From contig JANFAH010000115.1 in assembly GCA_024663395.1 (NCBI GenBank), forward strand, positions 1 through 64,000: 64,000 nt of DNA, written 5' to 3'. Below the pieces are notes generated by a model. The model was not told where the DNA came from. It saw only the letters and a list, made by a program, of their open reading frames with translations, and made no database searches. Made by a program: the position numbers and the translations under genes. This DNA is from Pisolithus tinctorius (Eukaryota > Basidiomycota > Agaricomycetes > Boletales > Pisolithaceae). This document shows, one piece after another, positions 34,374-46,510 of the stretch (the first letter of the stretch is position 1; each line of letters starts with the position of its first letter).

Positions 34374-35444
34374 TAAACTGCCATTGGGACACACCTGAAT
34401 TCCACAGCCATTTCATTCTCGTTGTCATCTCCCGGTTGTGGGTATGGTGTCTTTTCATCCGTCATTTGAGGTTTACCGTCTAGCTTCTGGTAGAACCGTT
34501 CCACAGATGCCACTGTTTCGAGTAGAGGATTAGTTTATATGATTAGATATATCCAACTGTTAGGGCCTCCAATCCTCGAAGATTGAATCGTTTTGTGCGG
34601 TACACGTTTTAATTCAAGTCGAAATTGTCATCTATCCTCACTCAGTACCGCTTAGCGTTTCCGCAGCGTGTACCGCATCTCCGTGTCATTATTAGAGTAT
34701 CTGTACCCACGACGTCCCCGTCATGGTCACCAATCTACAAATATACATACACGTGTTCTTCATACACGTATTAGAATCAGACGTACCGCCTATGTATTAA
34801 GCTCAGCATTCAGCTGATGGTTTTTCTACATATATTCAAGATTACCGTCTGCACATAATCATTATCGATTCATCAACGCAGTAAATTCCTATACGATAGC
34901 AACGACAAGATAGCATTGTAGGCATGCGTGAAAAAAAGAAAAAAAAAAAGAGTTTGTCAATGGGTACAGATGTGCAAAGAAACATCAGCGTGAAAAAGCC
35001 GGGGAAAAAAACCGATTGCATATGTGCAGGTCATAAGGTGCGTGCATGCGTGCGTGCGTCGTCATAAGTATTGCTGGCGTGGTGAGTGAATAGGTCGTTG
35101 TAGTGGGGTACCACTGTGTGACGTGTGCAGCGCGTGAACGTATGTGTGATGGTTGGATTAGTACGTCGTGCTTGAAATCGAACGACGGTGGTATACAAAG
35201 AAGTAACGAAGTTCGCGGGGCTAGTTGCAACCGCGGCGACAAACAAGAGATGCGGGGAGTTTGATGCAGCGGAAAAGATACCGAGTTGATGGGACAATAC
35301 CAGGAACATGACCATAAGTAGCGGGCGCTGGCATCGCCATAGACATTAGGAGGAATGCCACGACACGGGCGGTTGATCGAAGGCGGGCGAGCTAGAATCA
35401 CTTGGGGCAGGAAGAGATAGGAGGGGAGCAAATCACCGTCACCC
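34374..35444. other. Intergenic between BTB-B and skn7, unit 2
   Basis: Matches 18,909-19,560 of unit 1 and continues with 3' sequence of skn7 that unit 1 has lost by deletion. A minus-strand frame at 34,985-35,461 crosses the skn7 stop region and shows no domain; it is taken as 3' UTR. Confidence 0.55.
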
Positions 35445-38400
35445 TCAATCCAGTACTTCAAACCGTCCCCTCTTCACCTCCCTTATTCCATCCTGCTCCT
35501 CTTCCAAACCCCTCTTCTCCCCCATACCCATACCACCACTCATCCCTTCACTAAGACCTACACCCACATCGACAATGCCTTCGTCTTCCATCATATCAAA
35601 GCTAAACCCCTCCGGCACACCCAAATTATCACCGTTCACGAGGTCTTTGAGGATCGCTTGATATCGTTCCTCAGTCAGCCCCATCCCAGCAAGCGGATCA
35701 ATCCGCATGTCAGTCCCAACTCCACTCATGAACAACGGACCGTTTCCGTTGCCATCTACACCCTCCGCGTTCGCGGATGCCGATGGTGGGCCAATTCCAC
35801 CGCCGTCCCCCCCAGAATAAGCCACAGTCGTCCCCGAGGAGGACGCGGAAGACGTCGATGTGGTGGCAGCAGAAGGGGTGGCTGAAGCGGGTACGAGCGC
35901 ATCCGTTAACGAATTATCTGTCGAGAGACGCGGAGCACACGGTATTCTCGGGACTCTCGACATCTCCTGGATGACCTTGAGATGCATGAGGTGCTTCTGT
36001 ACAACATCATAACTTCGTAAGCCCCATCCTGCCACGTCACAAACAACACAAAATAGAAAACGCGGTACAGAAAGGATCTCACCTCCAACATATCCAACAA
36101 CCCTTCCTTGGTGAACGGTTTCGGTAACACATCGTTCATGCCTGACGAATAATACGTCATGATCTCGCTCGGACGCGAATTACTTGTCATTGAGATGATA
36201 GGCGTAACGTGATCAAATTTGCGGATCAACGATGTGGCCGATATACCGTCCATCTTGGGCATTACAATGTCCTAAAACCCGAAGTGTGTCAACAGCCGGC
36301 CCCAACGGGCGCCGCCGCGTAAAGAGATCAACTCACCATCAGCACTAAATCATACTTTTCCAAGTTCATCTTATTCACCGCTCCCACTCCATCCACTGCC
36401 ACGTCAATCGCGCATCCGAATACCTGCAAAAACTTGCTGCTCAGTCTCCTGCTCACCGCGTCGTCGTCGACAAGAAGTACGCGTGGTGGGACTGCCCATC
36501 CTGGGACGAACGTTGACCTCCTGACTCGCAGCTTCTGTCCGCCGCCAGTCGAAGGCGTCGCGGCTCCGGAAGTCGCTGATGAAGATTCTCGGACGCCGGG
36601 GTTCGTGGGCGTAGGTCGCACGACTTCTTCAGCACCTGGACTTTCCTCTTTCTCGAACCCCTCCCCTTCACACTCCCCAATTCCACCTACACCGTCTTCA
36701 TCAGCACATCCATTCCCGCCTCCATTCCCACCCCCATTCATATTTGGCGTACCAGGTATGTCCCCACCATACGTCCAATTCCCATTCGCATCATCAAGCG
36801 CACTCCTCGGAAGCAAATGTCCCAATGTGAACACCTGTAATCCCTCGTGAACCGTTTGAACCGTCCCGTCCCAGGATGTATCCGGAGGGATTAGAAAGGG
36901 AGCATCACCACTCCGTCATATCCGTCCCCTCCGGTCTCGTTCCATTTCCCGAACCTGTACCATTACTCGTCACTTCAGCAGACGCCCTAGCCTTTCTCGA
37001 CATCTCATTCATCTGGGCCAAACTCGCCCTCGCAATCGCGGTCGGATCCGGATACCGATGATCCCCAACCAACCCCAGCACGCGATGGGCCTTATGGACG
37101 GGTAAAAACTGAACCTGCTGCATGGGTTGCATCGTTTGCATAGCCGACACCATTTGTTGCATCGATGTCGCTTGCGGTAAGGAAGACATTGATTCCTGCA
37201 TGGGTGATTGCATAGATGGGATCGTTTGCGAGAGAGGGATTGTTTCTCGCATGGAAGATATCTGTTCCTGCATAGATGGAATCGATTGAATTAATTGTAT
37301 CGGTGGCTCAGCAGGTCCTTGCGCCTGACCTTGTGCTTGTGAAACTGATGGAGACGGGGATTGGGATTGCGCTTGCGCTTGCGCCTGTGCTTGTGCTTGA
37401 GCCTGACTTCTTGATAGTGCCCGAAAAAGTGTCGATGACGACGCAGACGTAGTGGGCGGTCCATGCGGTCCATGTCCATGTCCATGGGATCCGAGCATGT
37501 GTTGCGAATGAGACGCGGTGAGCGGCTGCAAAAACGGACATCGCTGCGGCTGTTGCGAAGCCAGCAACGTCGCTGACATCGCAGCCGCCGTGGTCGATAT
37601 TTTCGTCGACATGCCGAACATGGACGGAGGTGGGTGCGTGTTGGGAGTCATACTGTGTCCCAGAGACCCTGATCTTGTCGGGGGAGGTATCACAGGTGTA
37701 TGGGGACCTTGTATTTGCTGGGAGTTATTTGCAAGGCCAGCTGTAGGTGGTGCTGGTCCGGGTGCGATGGATGTTGCGAGAATGGAATCTTTGTGCTTCG
37801 CTGAGGAACAACGATGAGTATGCGAACGTGCATCGGAGACGCAGGCACAGGGTACACGGGGTAGGGTGCAAGGATCCATTGCACCCGCGACCCAACTCCG
37901 ATTATCTAGATTCCCTTAACAACCCAACCATTTCTTTGGTCCAAATAACACGGAACACGAACGAACAGAGCAAGATCCAGACCAAAAAAAAGTAAGCAGA
38001 CTCGCCGCCTTCCGCACGCAGAAAATATTGCACTAAACTCTGCATCAAACCACCCTGCCGAGCAAGATTCCTCTGGAAACGAACCATTTCTCCAAGCACG
38101 TCCTTGTAACACCTTTCCAAACCTCTCACTCGATCCTCTGACCTACCAGTCGGGTCCTTAGAGAGTCGTTCTGAGACTGCAGCGCCGCGACTTACTGCTG
38201 TAATCCTGACATTCCGCTCTGAAAGCCAGACACGGTGTTCTGCAATCCTGTTGTGACGGATTGAAGAGTTGCGTTTTGAGCATGCGATGCGTTGGCTTGG
38301 GACTAGAAGGCGGTCATCTGCGACTGGAGCGCTGAATGCTGGTTCTGCAGTGCACTCGTATGCGACGCGAGGGTGTTGGTTTGCGTTTGGAGAGATTTCA

Positions 38401-39068
38401 ATTCGCCACCTAGGGGTCCGGCTGAGCCAGAACGACCCAGCGTAGAGGGTCTGGTAGCGGACCCTGATGGTGCTGATACACGCGCTGCAGGGGCCTTGCG
38501 TTTCATGTTTTCCAGGGCTTCTCGCCGGTCAGCGTGGAAGTCAGGATGTCGGAATGTCCACGAGTGTTCACCAAATTGGGTGTCGTCGGTATTTTTGACC
38601 TGGAGTACATGTCAGAATGGGAATGTCCTCCGGTCATAAGAGACACCAGAGCGCGCATATAAGATGCACGCGATATATGCGCATACCCACCTTGTGCAAG
38701 TCATATTTGTTCAGCTGCCTGTCAAACGAGGCAAAATTAGAGTGTTTAAACACGCGAGGGAGGTTTGATTTCGTGAAGTCGTTCATGTCCTATTGGAAGG
38801 GGAGATGTGAGTAGGGCAAGAGAAGAGGTCAGAAGTGAGATCGCGTGGTCTATCAAAGTGATGACTGGCTGATGAGAGATAGAGCAGGAAAGAAGTGGGA
38901 AGACCCACCTTAACGACAAAGCAACCACCGTTTGGACCGCATGATACTATGTGTGGGAAGGATTGATCCTCAAGTTATCCTGATTGCAAGTAAGCAGTGG
39001 ATCGGAAGGATGGCAGCGAAGAGGACGTACTTGCACAGTTTCTTGACGAAGTCGCTGGTCGCTGGCAT
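35445..39068 (-). pseudogene. skn7: Skn7-type HSF/response-regulator gene (unit 2, damaged)
   Basis: Domain order from ATG 39,068 is: HSF DNA-binding domain (TSDFVKKLCK; PRVFKHSNFASFDRQLNKY; EHSWTFRHPDFHADRREAL), Gln/Thr coiled coil, a Gln/Met-rich middle (repeated QAQAQ), then a receiver domain. The receiver has VLLVDDDAVSRRLSSKFL, the phospho-acceptor Asp in LVLMDIVMPKMDG, ISMTSNS and LPKPF. The gene ends at 35,445. Skn7 couples a His-Asp phosphorelay to oxidative and cell-wall stress transcription. Lesions are an extra base in the second HSF exon (about 38,973), an in-frame TAG after SQMTAF (about 38,304, shared with unit 1) and a frame change at about 36,912. If these are real, the gene is dead. 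Confidence 0.8.
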
Positions 39069-39833
39069 GTTGTCATCGCTGTCCCTTTGAGATTGTGGTG
39101 GAGCGACTGAGTGGGGGTGGGGGTGATGGGCGGAGGTTGTTGTTGTTGCAGTTGTTCGCGTTTGAATTGTCTTGATTCTGATCAGACAGGTTTGGTTTGG
39201 TGGATGGAAAGCGAAGAGGGGTTGTTGTTGTGGATGGAGCGGGCCAAGATGCAGGGGAGGATGTCCTTCGCGAGAGCTAGAAGTTCGATGGAGGGGGTGT
39301 GGGCAGGATGCGGTGGAGACGAGTGACGATAGGGAGTCACGCGATTTGGCGAATTGAGAAGCGGGAGGGTGTTGATGTTGGAGCGAGACAGGCTGACGGG
39401 GGGCAGGTGGAGCTGGGAGGGCCGCGGGAGGTGCGGACACTGGCTTGGATGTATCGGATCAGAGGGAGAAGTGTGGGGTCAAAGACATTGATTGGTGCCG
39501 GTGTTACCTTATTGGGAACCAACACTGATGCAGGGGGGAATGATTAGTCTCGGAAGGGAAGCCAGCAAATCCCCCCCAACACAGCCATAAGAGTCAAGAG
39601 AGGGGTAATTAGAGCTACACCAGTTGTGTACAACAGCCATTCCACAGGTTCTATAGCTAGATCATGCACATACAGAAGACAGGTAGCCCGATGTAAGGTG
39701 CCATTCACCCTGCGAATGCGAAGTCCAAGTTTTCAACTTCAGCTTCAGTTAAGAGGTTCACGGTGATTGTGAACTGTCACGTGCATCCACCTGAGGTAGA
39801 ACCATTGTCATCCTCAGTTACTACAATCATTGA

Positions 39834-41090
39834 ATGTCTGGCTCATCTGCAGGATCCACCTGCTCGTTGCACTCACACGGCCTTACAATCAATCCTCTAG
39901 ACACTGTGGAACCCCCTGCCTCCCCCAGGACTCACAAGAAAGCTGTGGTATGGACAACAGAGGAGGAAGGCACATTATTGGATTTCTTGGCCTCTCATCT
40001 TTCACAGGCCAGCGATGGGAACTTTAAGAAGGCTACGTGGAACGCTGCAGCAGCCCACATGGCTTCATAATCATCCACTGAGTCTGGATAACAGTGATAA
40101 GACAGCTGAATTGTGTGAGCGGAAGTTCAAGGCAGTAAGTCATCATATCATTCTTTTTTTTTGCCTTGCTAACAATTATCCAGCTTAAAAAATCCTACTA
40201 CGCTGTCGCCGATCTTAAATCGGTGGCCTCTGGCTTTGCTTATGACAATGAGCACAGTGCGATGATCTCGCTGGACAATGCCAATCTTTGGGATTGGTAT
40301 GTAAAGGTAATGTAGTTTTTTTCTTGTCAGATCATCCACTAACATCTAGTCAGGCGCACAAGATGCGAAGCCGTTTTGCAATTCTGGGTTCCCCCACTTC
40401 ACCAGCATCGAGCTCCCTTCTCCCCTCGCATGGCCAAGGTTGGTTATCTACTGGCACATGCCACTGCCACGCCTTGTACAACCACGACCTCTGCCTTCGA
40501 TACTCCTGCCTCTACTGCACCCCCCACCGCTTCAACCATTCCTACCCCCCTTCCTTTCCTCTCCCTCCTCAACATGAATGCATGCTCTCAATGCTCACCA
40601 TCGCAAGGACACACAGTCCATGGATCCAAACTCCATCCCCCCTTCCACACCATCAAGTTTTTTGTTGCATGCATCAGCTGGGTCGTCATCGTCATCGGCC
40701 ATCACCAGCATCAGTCACGGAAAAAGGAAAGCCGAGTCTGTTGCGATGTCCGAAGGTGGATTGAAGCGCTCTCGGCCCCCGTTGGCCAAAGTGCATGCTG
40801 AAGAAGATCGCAGTTCATTCATCACCACCATCACCTCCAGGCTTGATAATTTCATGCACACGATCACTGCCCCATTGCCCCCACCACCCACTACCAATCC
40901 CCTCATCGACACTGCCATGGACTACATCAACAGCATGCCACAGCTCTCAACAGATGATCGGATCAACATTGGCAACTACTTCCTCAGCATGACCCTGGAT
41001 GATGTGAATATTTTCCTCAAGCATCAGGAGCCAGTGAAGCAGATTTGGGTGCAGCGTCGGCTGATGAAGTACCAGGATGGGCAGAGATAG
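39834..41090 (+). pseudogene. Harbinger 1 SANT/Myb-like DNA-binding ORF
   Basis: The N-terminal exon reads VVWTTEEEGTLLDFLASHL and NFKKATWNAAAAHM, the Myb/SANT-like helix set of Harbinger partner proteins. The next exons give CERKFKALKKSYYAVADL and NLWDWYVKAHKDAKPF. A Ser/Pro-rich middle follows, then the C-terminus STDDRINIGNYFLSMTLDD and a stop at 41,090. In Harbinger elements this protein helps the transposase reach DNA and nucleus. A TAA-containing break follows AAAHMAS at about 40,068, so the frame is interrupted or needs an extra intron. Confidence 0.7.
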
Positions 41091-41333
41091 GTGTTTGTCT
41101 TGTTTTTTTTTTTTTACAATATACAAATGTAGCCCCCCCCCCTGCCTATCCTTTCAAGTCCCCCCCCCCTTTATACAAACATGTACATAATAAAATGTAC
41201 ATGACAATGGAAGTTATTTTTCTACATGAGTGTGAAACAATTGTAAGAACATATATTTGTACACCATGAAATCTGAATGTTCAGGCTCAGAGAAGGCCCC
41301 TAATTGTAAGCTGGTGCTGATAGTCAATCCACA

Positions 41334-42424
41334 TCATCCTCTTGCAATGTTGTCATGCCTATTATCAGCCCTTCTCCTCTCTGCAGCATCTGCTGGTCCA
41401 TCACCAAGGCTTCCAATACCATCATCCTCTCCTATGTCCATGGCAAGTTCAGGGTCAAAGAACTCTTCTGGATCATAGCGCCATATGAAATTGTGGAGGC
41501 ACAGAGAGCAGCAGGTACTTGAGTTTGGGTGTGGATGCTATATTCAGGGGGAATTTGAAGAATCCTCCACCTGTGTTTTATAACACCAAATATCCATTCA
41601 ATGGCATTTCTAAGTCCAGCATGGTGAAGGTTGAATAACTCCTCTCGGTTTTGAGGTCTATAAAATAGAAGTTACAGGTACACTGAGCAGAATGGAATAG
41701 CAACTTACCTTAATCCAGCCTGGCGCCATTCTTTCAGATGGTAACAAACACCTCGATAGGGAACCAGAAGTGCATCACAGGTCCCAAACCCTGCATCTGC
41801 AAGAAGGTACTTCCCAGGTGGCATGTGCAAGTCATTCCTGTGTGCATCATGCCACATGGTTGCATCCTGCAGTGGACCCATCAAAGCCAGTGAGGGCATA
41901 TGTGAAGAAGAAGTCAAAATCACAGATGAAGAGACAGTTTTGAGATAGGTAGCCCTTCTGGTTCCTCATGTAGGCTGGTCCTCAGCAGCAGTGAAATGCC
42001 TCGAATATGAGTGCCATCAACTGCACCAATACAATCCTGGAAAAATCGGAAGCATGGGTCACTAGTAATCATAGTTGATATGGGAGTGTTGTTGGTGGGG
42101 AATTGCACTTGGGATGCATAGAATTGTCCCCAGAAAAGAAAGCCAACATGGCTTTGAAATATCTAAAAAATTGTGAGAAAAATATCAGACAGTCCAATGA
42201 ACTCCCTACCTAGTGATGGTCCCTGGTGAGTGTTGGAACCTCTCAGCAACATGCCGGGATGACAACCCAGTAACACAGGTGTAGAGGAATATCCCAAGTT
42301 GTTCCTCCACAGAAATTCCATTGCGAGAAGGCACAAAACCATGATGGGTGAGCACCTGCATCAGGTGATCAAAAAACCCCATGGCTGACACCAAGGCAAG
42401 TCCGTATCCTGTCTGGATGACCAT
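41334..42424 (-). pseudogene. Harbinger 1 transposase (DDE_Tnp_4 type)
   Basis: The N-terminal helix-turn-helix (GISVEEQLGIFLYTCVTGLS, HVAERFQHSPGTIT) is followed, after an intron, by the catalytic-core blocks: DCIGAVDGTHIRG with the first Asp, CDFDFFFTYALTGFDG with the second, and WHDAHRND. LLADAGFGTCDALLVPYRG and the C-terminal RWRILQIPPEY and PEEFFDPELA follow. The stop is at 41,334. The frame is broken after THIRG and again near ALCLHNF (about 41,480), so the copy is inactive. It is convergent with the SANT ORF. Confidence 0.8.
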
Positions 42425-42808
42425 TCAGGAGCTCTAGCATCCACCCTCACCAGTCAGGATTGAGGTATGGTAGGGGATTGGTTCTGAGTCAGAATGAAAA
42501 AGGAGGTCATAGAGGCATAGCACCTGGATCATCACTGCTACTACAAGTGCAGCAAGACAGCAATGACAATGGTGCTGGAGCTGCTGTGCTTCAAGATCCA
42601 TAGCAGAGTTGTTTGATCTGTTATCACAATGTTATCTATTGAACTACAAGTTGTGTTGTTGTCTTATATAATCATCACATGACTACATTACTAAAGCAGA
42701 AGCCTGAAACTTGGACTTTGCATTCGCACGAGCATGCACAGCTTATATAATCATCATGTGACTTCAGAGGGTGAATGGCGCCTAATAGTACAGGGAGAGC
42801 AGAGCACA

Positions 42809-44104
42809 CTATGATGCACGTTCCCTCAACCACCTATCCATCACCGTCACATAATATTCCACGATCCCTTTGACAGGGCATGCAGTATCCAACAAGGTTG
42901 TTGATGCAAGCAACCCTGCTCATGCGAACCCATCCACCATGATACTTCCCCACACCAACAAACCAAGCCATCCACCACACTCTCCCAGTCCACCCACCCA
43001 CTTCCTTCCCTGTCATCTGCATGAACATATGCTCAAGGAGAACACTGATGGCCATCATCCTGAACGTGAGGAGCATGCACCGCCATTCGACATTTTGATT
43101 GGGCATGACTACCACAATTTTGTGCACTACCCCTGATGTGAGAAATGATCCCAGCACATATCCCATACATCCGAACGCAATTCCAAGAGGCCATCCTCTG
43201 ACGACAATGCATGTCTGCGGAAACAGTTGATGCCATCTATAACCCAGAAGTCGTGCAACAAGTCTGCTTTCCATGGCTTGTTGAATATGGGTGGCCATTG
43301 TGCAGGGTCTTGCCGGAGCACGATGACACCAATGAGCGTAGCAATGTCATATATTAGTTGCAAAACAGCAAAGATAGCAACTGCGTGAAGACAGTGATGA
43401 TAATGGACTGGATGTATCGGATGAGAGGAGGAAGCATTGCATCAAAGATCCTGCCTCCACTTAGAACAGTAAAGCTCTCGAGCGAAAATGCTTGTGTAGC
43501 AAGGTGGAATGCACCACATACAATGCTGTGGTACCAAGTAGATAGTAAGACATGTGCTGCGAACCATCCACGTGAGGAGGGACATGTGTCTGCAGGAAAC
43601 TGGAGGCTTCCAGACCAGTTCCACCTGATGCCACAGACATTGGTGGAGAGGCCCATCACATCCATGAAGATGGAAGGGGAGAACTGGCAGGCCAGAGCTG
43701 CCGCTTGAGTGGGTCTTTTGCAGTTGTCCATTCGAGTGTGCAGACGACGAAGCAGAAAATAATGAGCTATACAGACTGGGAATCACCCAATGTCAGAAGA
43801 ATGAAAGATGACATGAGTGCAGCATACCGCAAAATCAACATTAAAAAAACATTTTCTGAGGGCCCCCACCTGTGAAATCAATGCCGATGGTGGCTTGGAA
43901 AGCCAGGAGAGCGATGAGTGGCCACAGTGCGATGCACAACACACGTGTTCTGGGGAGAATGACTAGGACTGCAGCGACATAGTAAGAGAGGCATGTTGAT
44001 ACGATGTACATGAAGAATGTGGGTGCGTCGAACAGGTGTCTCTCTGACACAGGTGGTACATGGAAGAAGTGGGTGAGCAGGTCCTCAAGGAATGACCAGG
44101 CCAT
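42809..44104 (-). pseudogene. Wax-synthase-like acyltransferase pseudogene (unit 3)
   Basis: Counterpart of 21,800-23,079, from ATG 44,104 (MAWSFLEDLLTHFFHVPP). It keeps the correct frame at QDPAQWPPIF, where unit 2 is broken. It has lost a G in the FWGYRWHQ block (about 43,249), gained a T near 42,968, and has CGA changed to TGA just before AGLLAS. Many CpG sites are TpG or CpA, converting Arg to Cys, His or Gln. It is certainly non-functional. Confidence 0.75.
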
Positions 44105-44359
44105 CGTTGTCAGGCGATGACAACTGGAGGCTGCTCAGGTTTGTTTTCGTGGTTTATTATATAGTCCAACATTTTTTACAAGTGCACAGAACATGAAAAG
44201 CCCTGCAGTGTTTGTGGGTACACAGTCGACCATGGCGCCATGTACTGGAGCGCACATTAGCCAGCTACCCTCAGTGATGAGACTCCAAATTCACCCTCTC
44301 CGAGCATGCCCACATGGATGGCCTGCTACAAGCTAGAACTAGTACTACAGCACAACCCT

Positions 44360-46153
44360 CTATGCAATCTTGACCATCTACACAAACATTGTCAACGATT
44401 ATATATATAAAACCAAAACGAACTCACCTTTGCATACAACGATCCCATGACCTTCCCAACCTGCTTCAGTGTATCAATTGCAGCACCATACATATCCTAT
44501 CAGTGGACAAGTCAGCAGTGTGACGTGGCAATTGCAAGCAAGCATTACTTACATCTACTTCTGGTTCATCAAAGACTAATAGACATCCCTTTCCTTGATC
44601 GAGGATGCCATAAAACACTTTGTCCAGTATCATCTGGGACAGCCTTTGTAAACAAAACACAGGTGAGTTGTTACGAGTACATTGTGTGTGGTGAAAAAGC
44701 TCACTTCGCTTCGACGTTCTGTCGACCTTGACCAACTTGTTTGGCGACATAATCGATCTCAATGATGGAATAAGATTCAATGATGCATAACAGGTTCTGT
44801 TCGAGAAGTGTATCGTAAAGCACTGTGAGGTGCGAATGGATCGTGAAGTCCAATGAGAGTTCTGCCCAACACGATGGTCAGGGGATGAGGGAGACGCACC
44901 ATCTTTATAATCCCTGAGCACCTTTTCGAATTCAGCCAGATTATGGTTTTGGTGGGCAAGCACTACCACACACATGCATTCGATCTCACACAGTTGAGCA
45001 TATTTCACCACCAGTTTGATAGATAGAAGAGTGGTGACATCCTCTGACTGTGATAGACCTGAGTCTGGGACCAGTTGATGGTGGAAGATACACACGAGAT
45101 TCAGCATGACTTTGCATAGGAGAATATACTTCAATGCGTTCAGTGTGCTCCAGTCATCTTGAGACGACATGTTCTCAAACGTGTTGTAGAAGTAGGAGTA
45201 AGCAGTGGTGTAATCTTTATCCTCTGCATGAAGAATCCCAGATTGTAAATTGAGCACTGCTCGTAAATGCGGTGGGCAGTATATCGAGTTAGCAGCTGTC
45301 CGAGCTGATGTGAGGGCAGCCTAGGATAGTCGAGTCGAGTGAGTTATGTTCAGAAAGCAAGGAAGAACTGTACCTTTGCTTTTACCAAGTTTCCGATGCC
45401 ACGATAGACACGACTCTCAAAGAGATGGACTTTGGTGAGGATCATTTTGTCGTCCAATTTCTTAAGTTCTGTTAGAAGTGTATCTATCCATGTCAGAGCA
45501 GCTTTAAACTGCAAAACTTCCAACTGGCTAAGTGAGTATAAGAAACACATCCACCCGCGTATATATACAGCAAGACTCACAGTAAGATGAGACAGATTTC
45601 CAAGCTGTATTTGAGGAATATCTGTTTCCCACATTTCGACCAGTCGATGTTATCCAATAGAATGTCAATTTAGGTCTGACGACTGTTGGGTATGTCAATG
45701 AAGTAATTGAGTAGGGTACAAACTACATGGGTGAATGTGAATTTCAATAAAGTAACTGGAGCATTGGCACACACTGAGTTTTGCAGTTTTGGCTTTTGAG
45801 GTGGATGACATGAACAATCTCGAAAGGGTGATCACCTCTGCCAACCCTTGTGCATTTCTGCTCATCCATGAGGGCGACTGTGGCAAGGAGGAATTGGCAA
45901 GTGGGCTCACCTCTGATCTCGGTATAGTTCTGCGAGTTTAATCATGGCGTTTTCTTGGTCTCGCAGTACCTGATCTCTCTTGACATTGGATGGCGATGCT
46001 GTTGGGGGTGAAGTGATTGGGTAGCTTGGATGGCATCGAACACAAGTGACAAACTGACAAACCTGATGAGACGAGAATTTGCTTGTAAATCTCTTCTGCC
46101 CGTGCTGGGTTGGCATTCTTGGCATTGTCCAGCAGTGCTTGGTTGGTGGTCAT
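44360..46153 (-). pseudogene. rpn6: rpn6 pseudogene (unit 3)
   Basis: All exons of Rpn6 from ATG 46,153 to the stop at 44,360 are recognisable, including the one-base context (TATAAAGATG) that unit 2 lacks. At 45,670-45,672 a CAA codon has become TAA (NSRQT-stop-ID), and many Arg codons are Cys or His through CpG loss (AQLCEIECMCVVVLAHQN versus [18 protein letters not shown] in unit 2). It cannot encode a full subunit. Confidence 0.85.
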
Positions 46154-46245
46154 GGTGGTGGTGGTTGTGGTGTTGTGGTGACATGTCCATCGTGGGACTA
46201 ACACCGGGCACTGACACGTTCCTCCTGCTTTCAAGCAACCTAGCC

Positions 46246-46392
46246 ATTGCCAACAACACTGTCCTCCCCATACCAAATCTCAGCCTCCCGCGACACCTGT
46301 TTACACTTATAAACTCTTCTCTGGGCCATCTACACGATGTCACACACAAATCACTCTAGTGGAAGGCATCAAGGCAGACAGTGCATAGACAC
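46246..46392 (+). pseudogene. rpn7: rpn7 exon 1 (unit 3), cut off by a transposon
   Basis: Exon 1 is preserved but its initiator is ATT instead of ATG (46,246-46,248). An extra T lies near the end of the exon (AAATCACTCTAGTGG). Intron 1 begins at GTGCATAG and is interrupted by Harbinger 2 after TTA at 46,395. The remainder of the gene resumes at 62,398. Confidence 0.85.
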
Positions 46393-46395
46393 TTA

Positions 46396-46510
46396 GAGCT
46401 AGTTCGGTAACGAAGTCCCACAAAGAATCCAGGTGAAAAAACCCCAAAAAAAGTCCCAGGCCTTCATGACATAAGCATACAGAGTTCAATCGGAGCCCCA
46501 ATTTAGGAGG
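46396..46510 (+). repeat. Left terminal inverted repeat of Harbinger 2
   Basis: Runs from GAGCTAGTTCGGTAACGAAG to TTTAGGAGG. The reverse complement of 62,280-62,394 matches it with about four differences, one of them a CpG change (CGAAG versus CAAAG). Confidence 0.9.

Larger units (their letters stand above)
39697..42782. mobile_element. PIF/Harbinger DNA transposon 1
   Basis: The ends are short inverted repeats: GGTGCCATTCACCCT on the left and GGCGCCATTCACCCT as the reverse complement of the right. Further in, CGAATGC-AAGTCCAAGTTT is shared in inverted form. A TAA direct repeat flanks it (39,694-39,696 and 42,783-42,785). Unit 1 has the corresponding empty site at about 21,778. Inside are a plus-strand SANT/Myb-like ORF and a minus-strand DDE_Tnp_4-type transposase, the standard Harbinger pair. 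TSD length and ORF content agree with the superfamily. Both ORFs are damaged. Confidence 0.9.

Noticed and set aside
36905..37879. Long 324-codon frame as an independent Gln-rich protein
   Set aside because: It is the middle region of skn7 on the same strand, read through introns; position and homology to unit 1 show it belongs to that gene.
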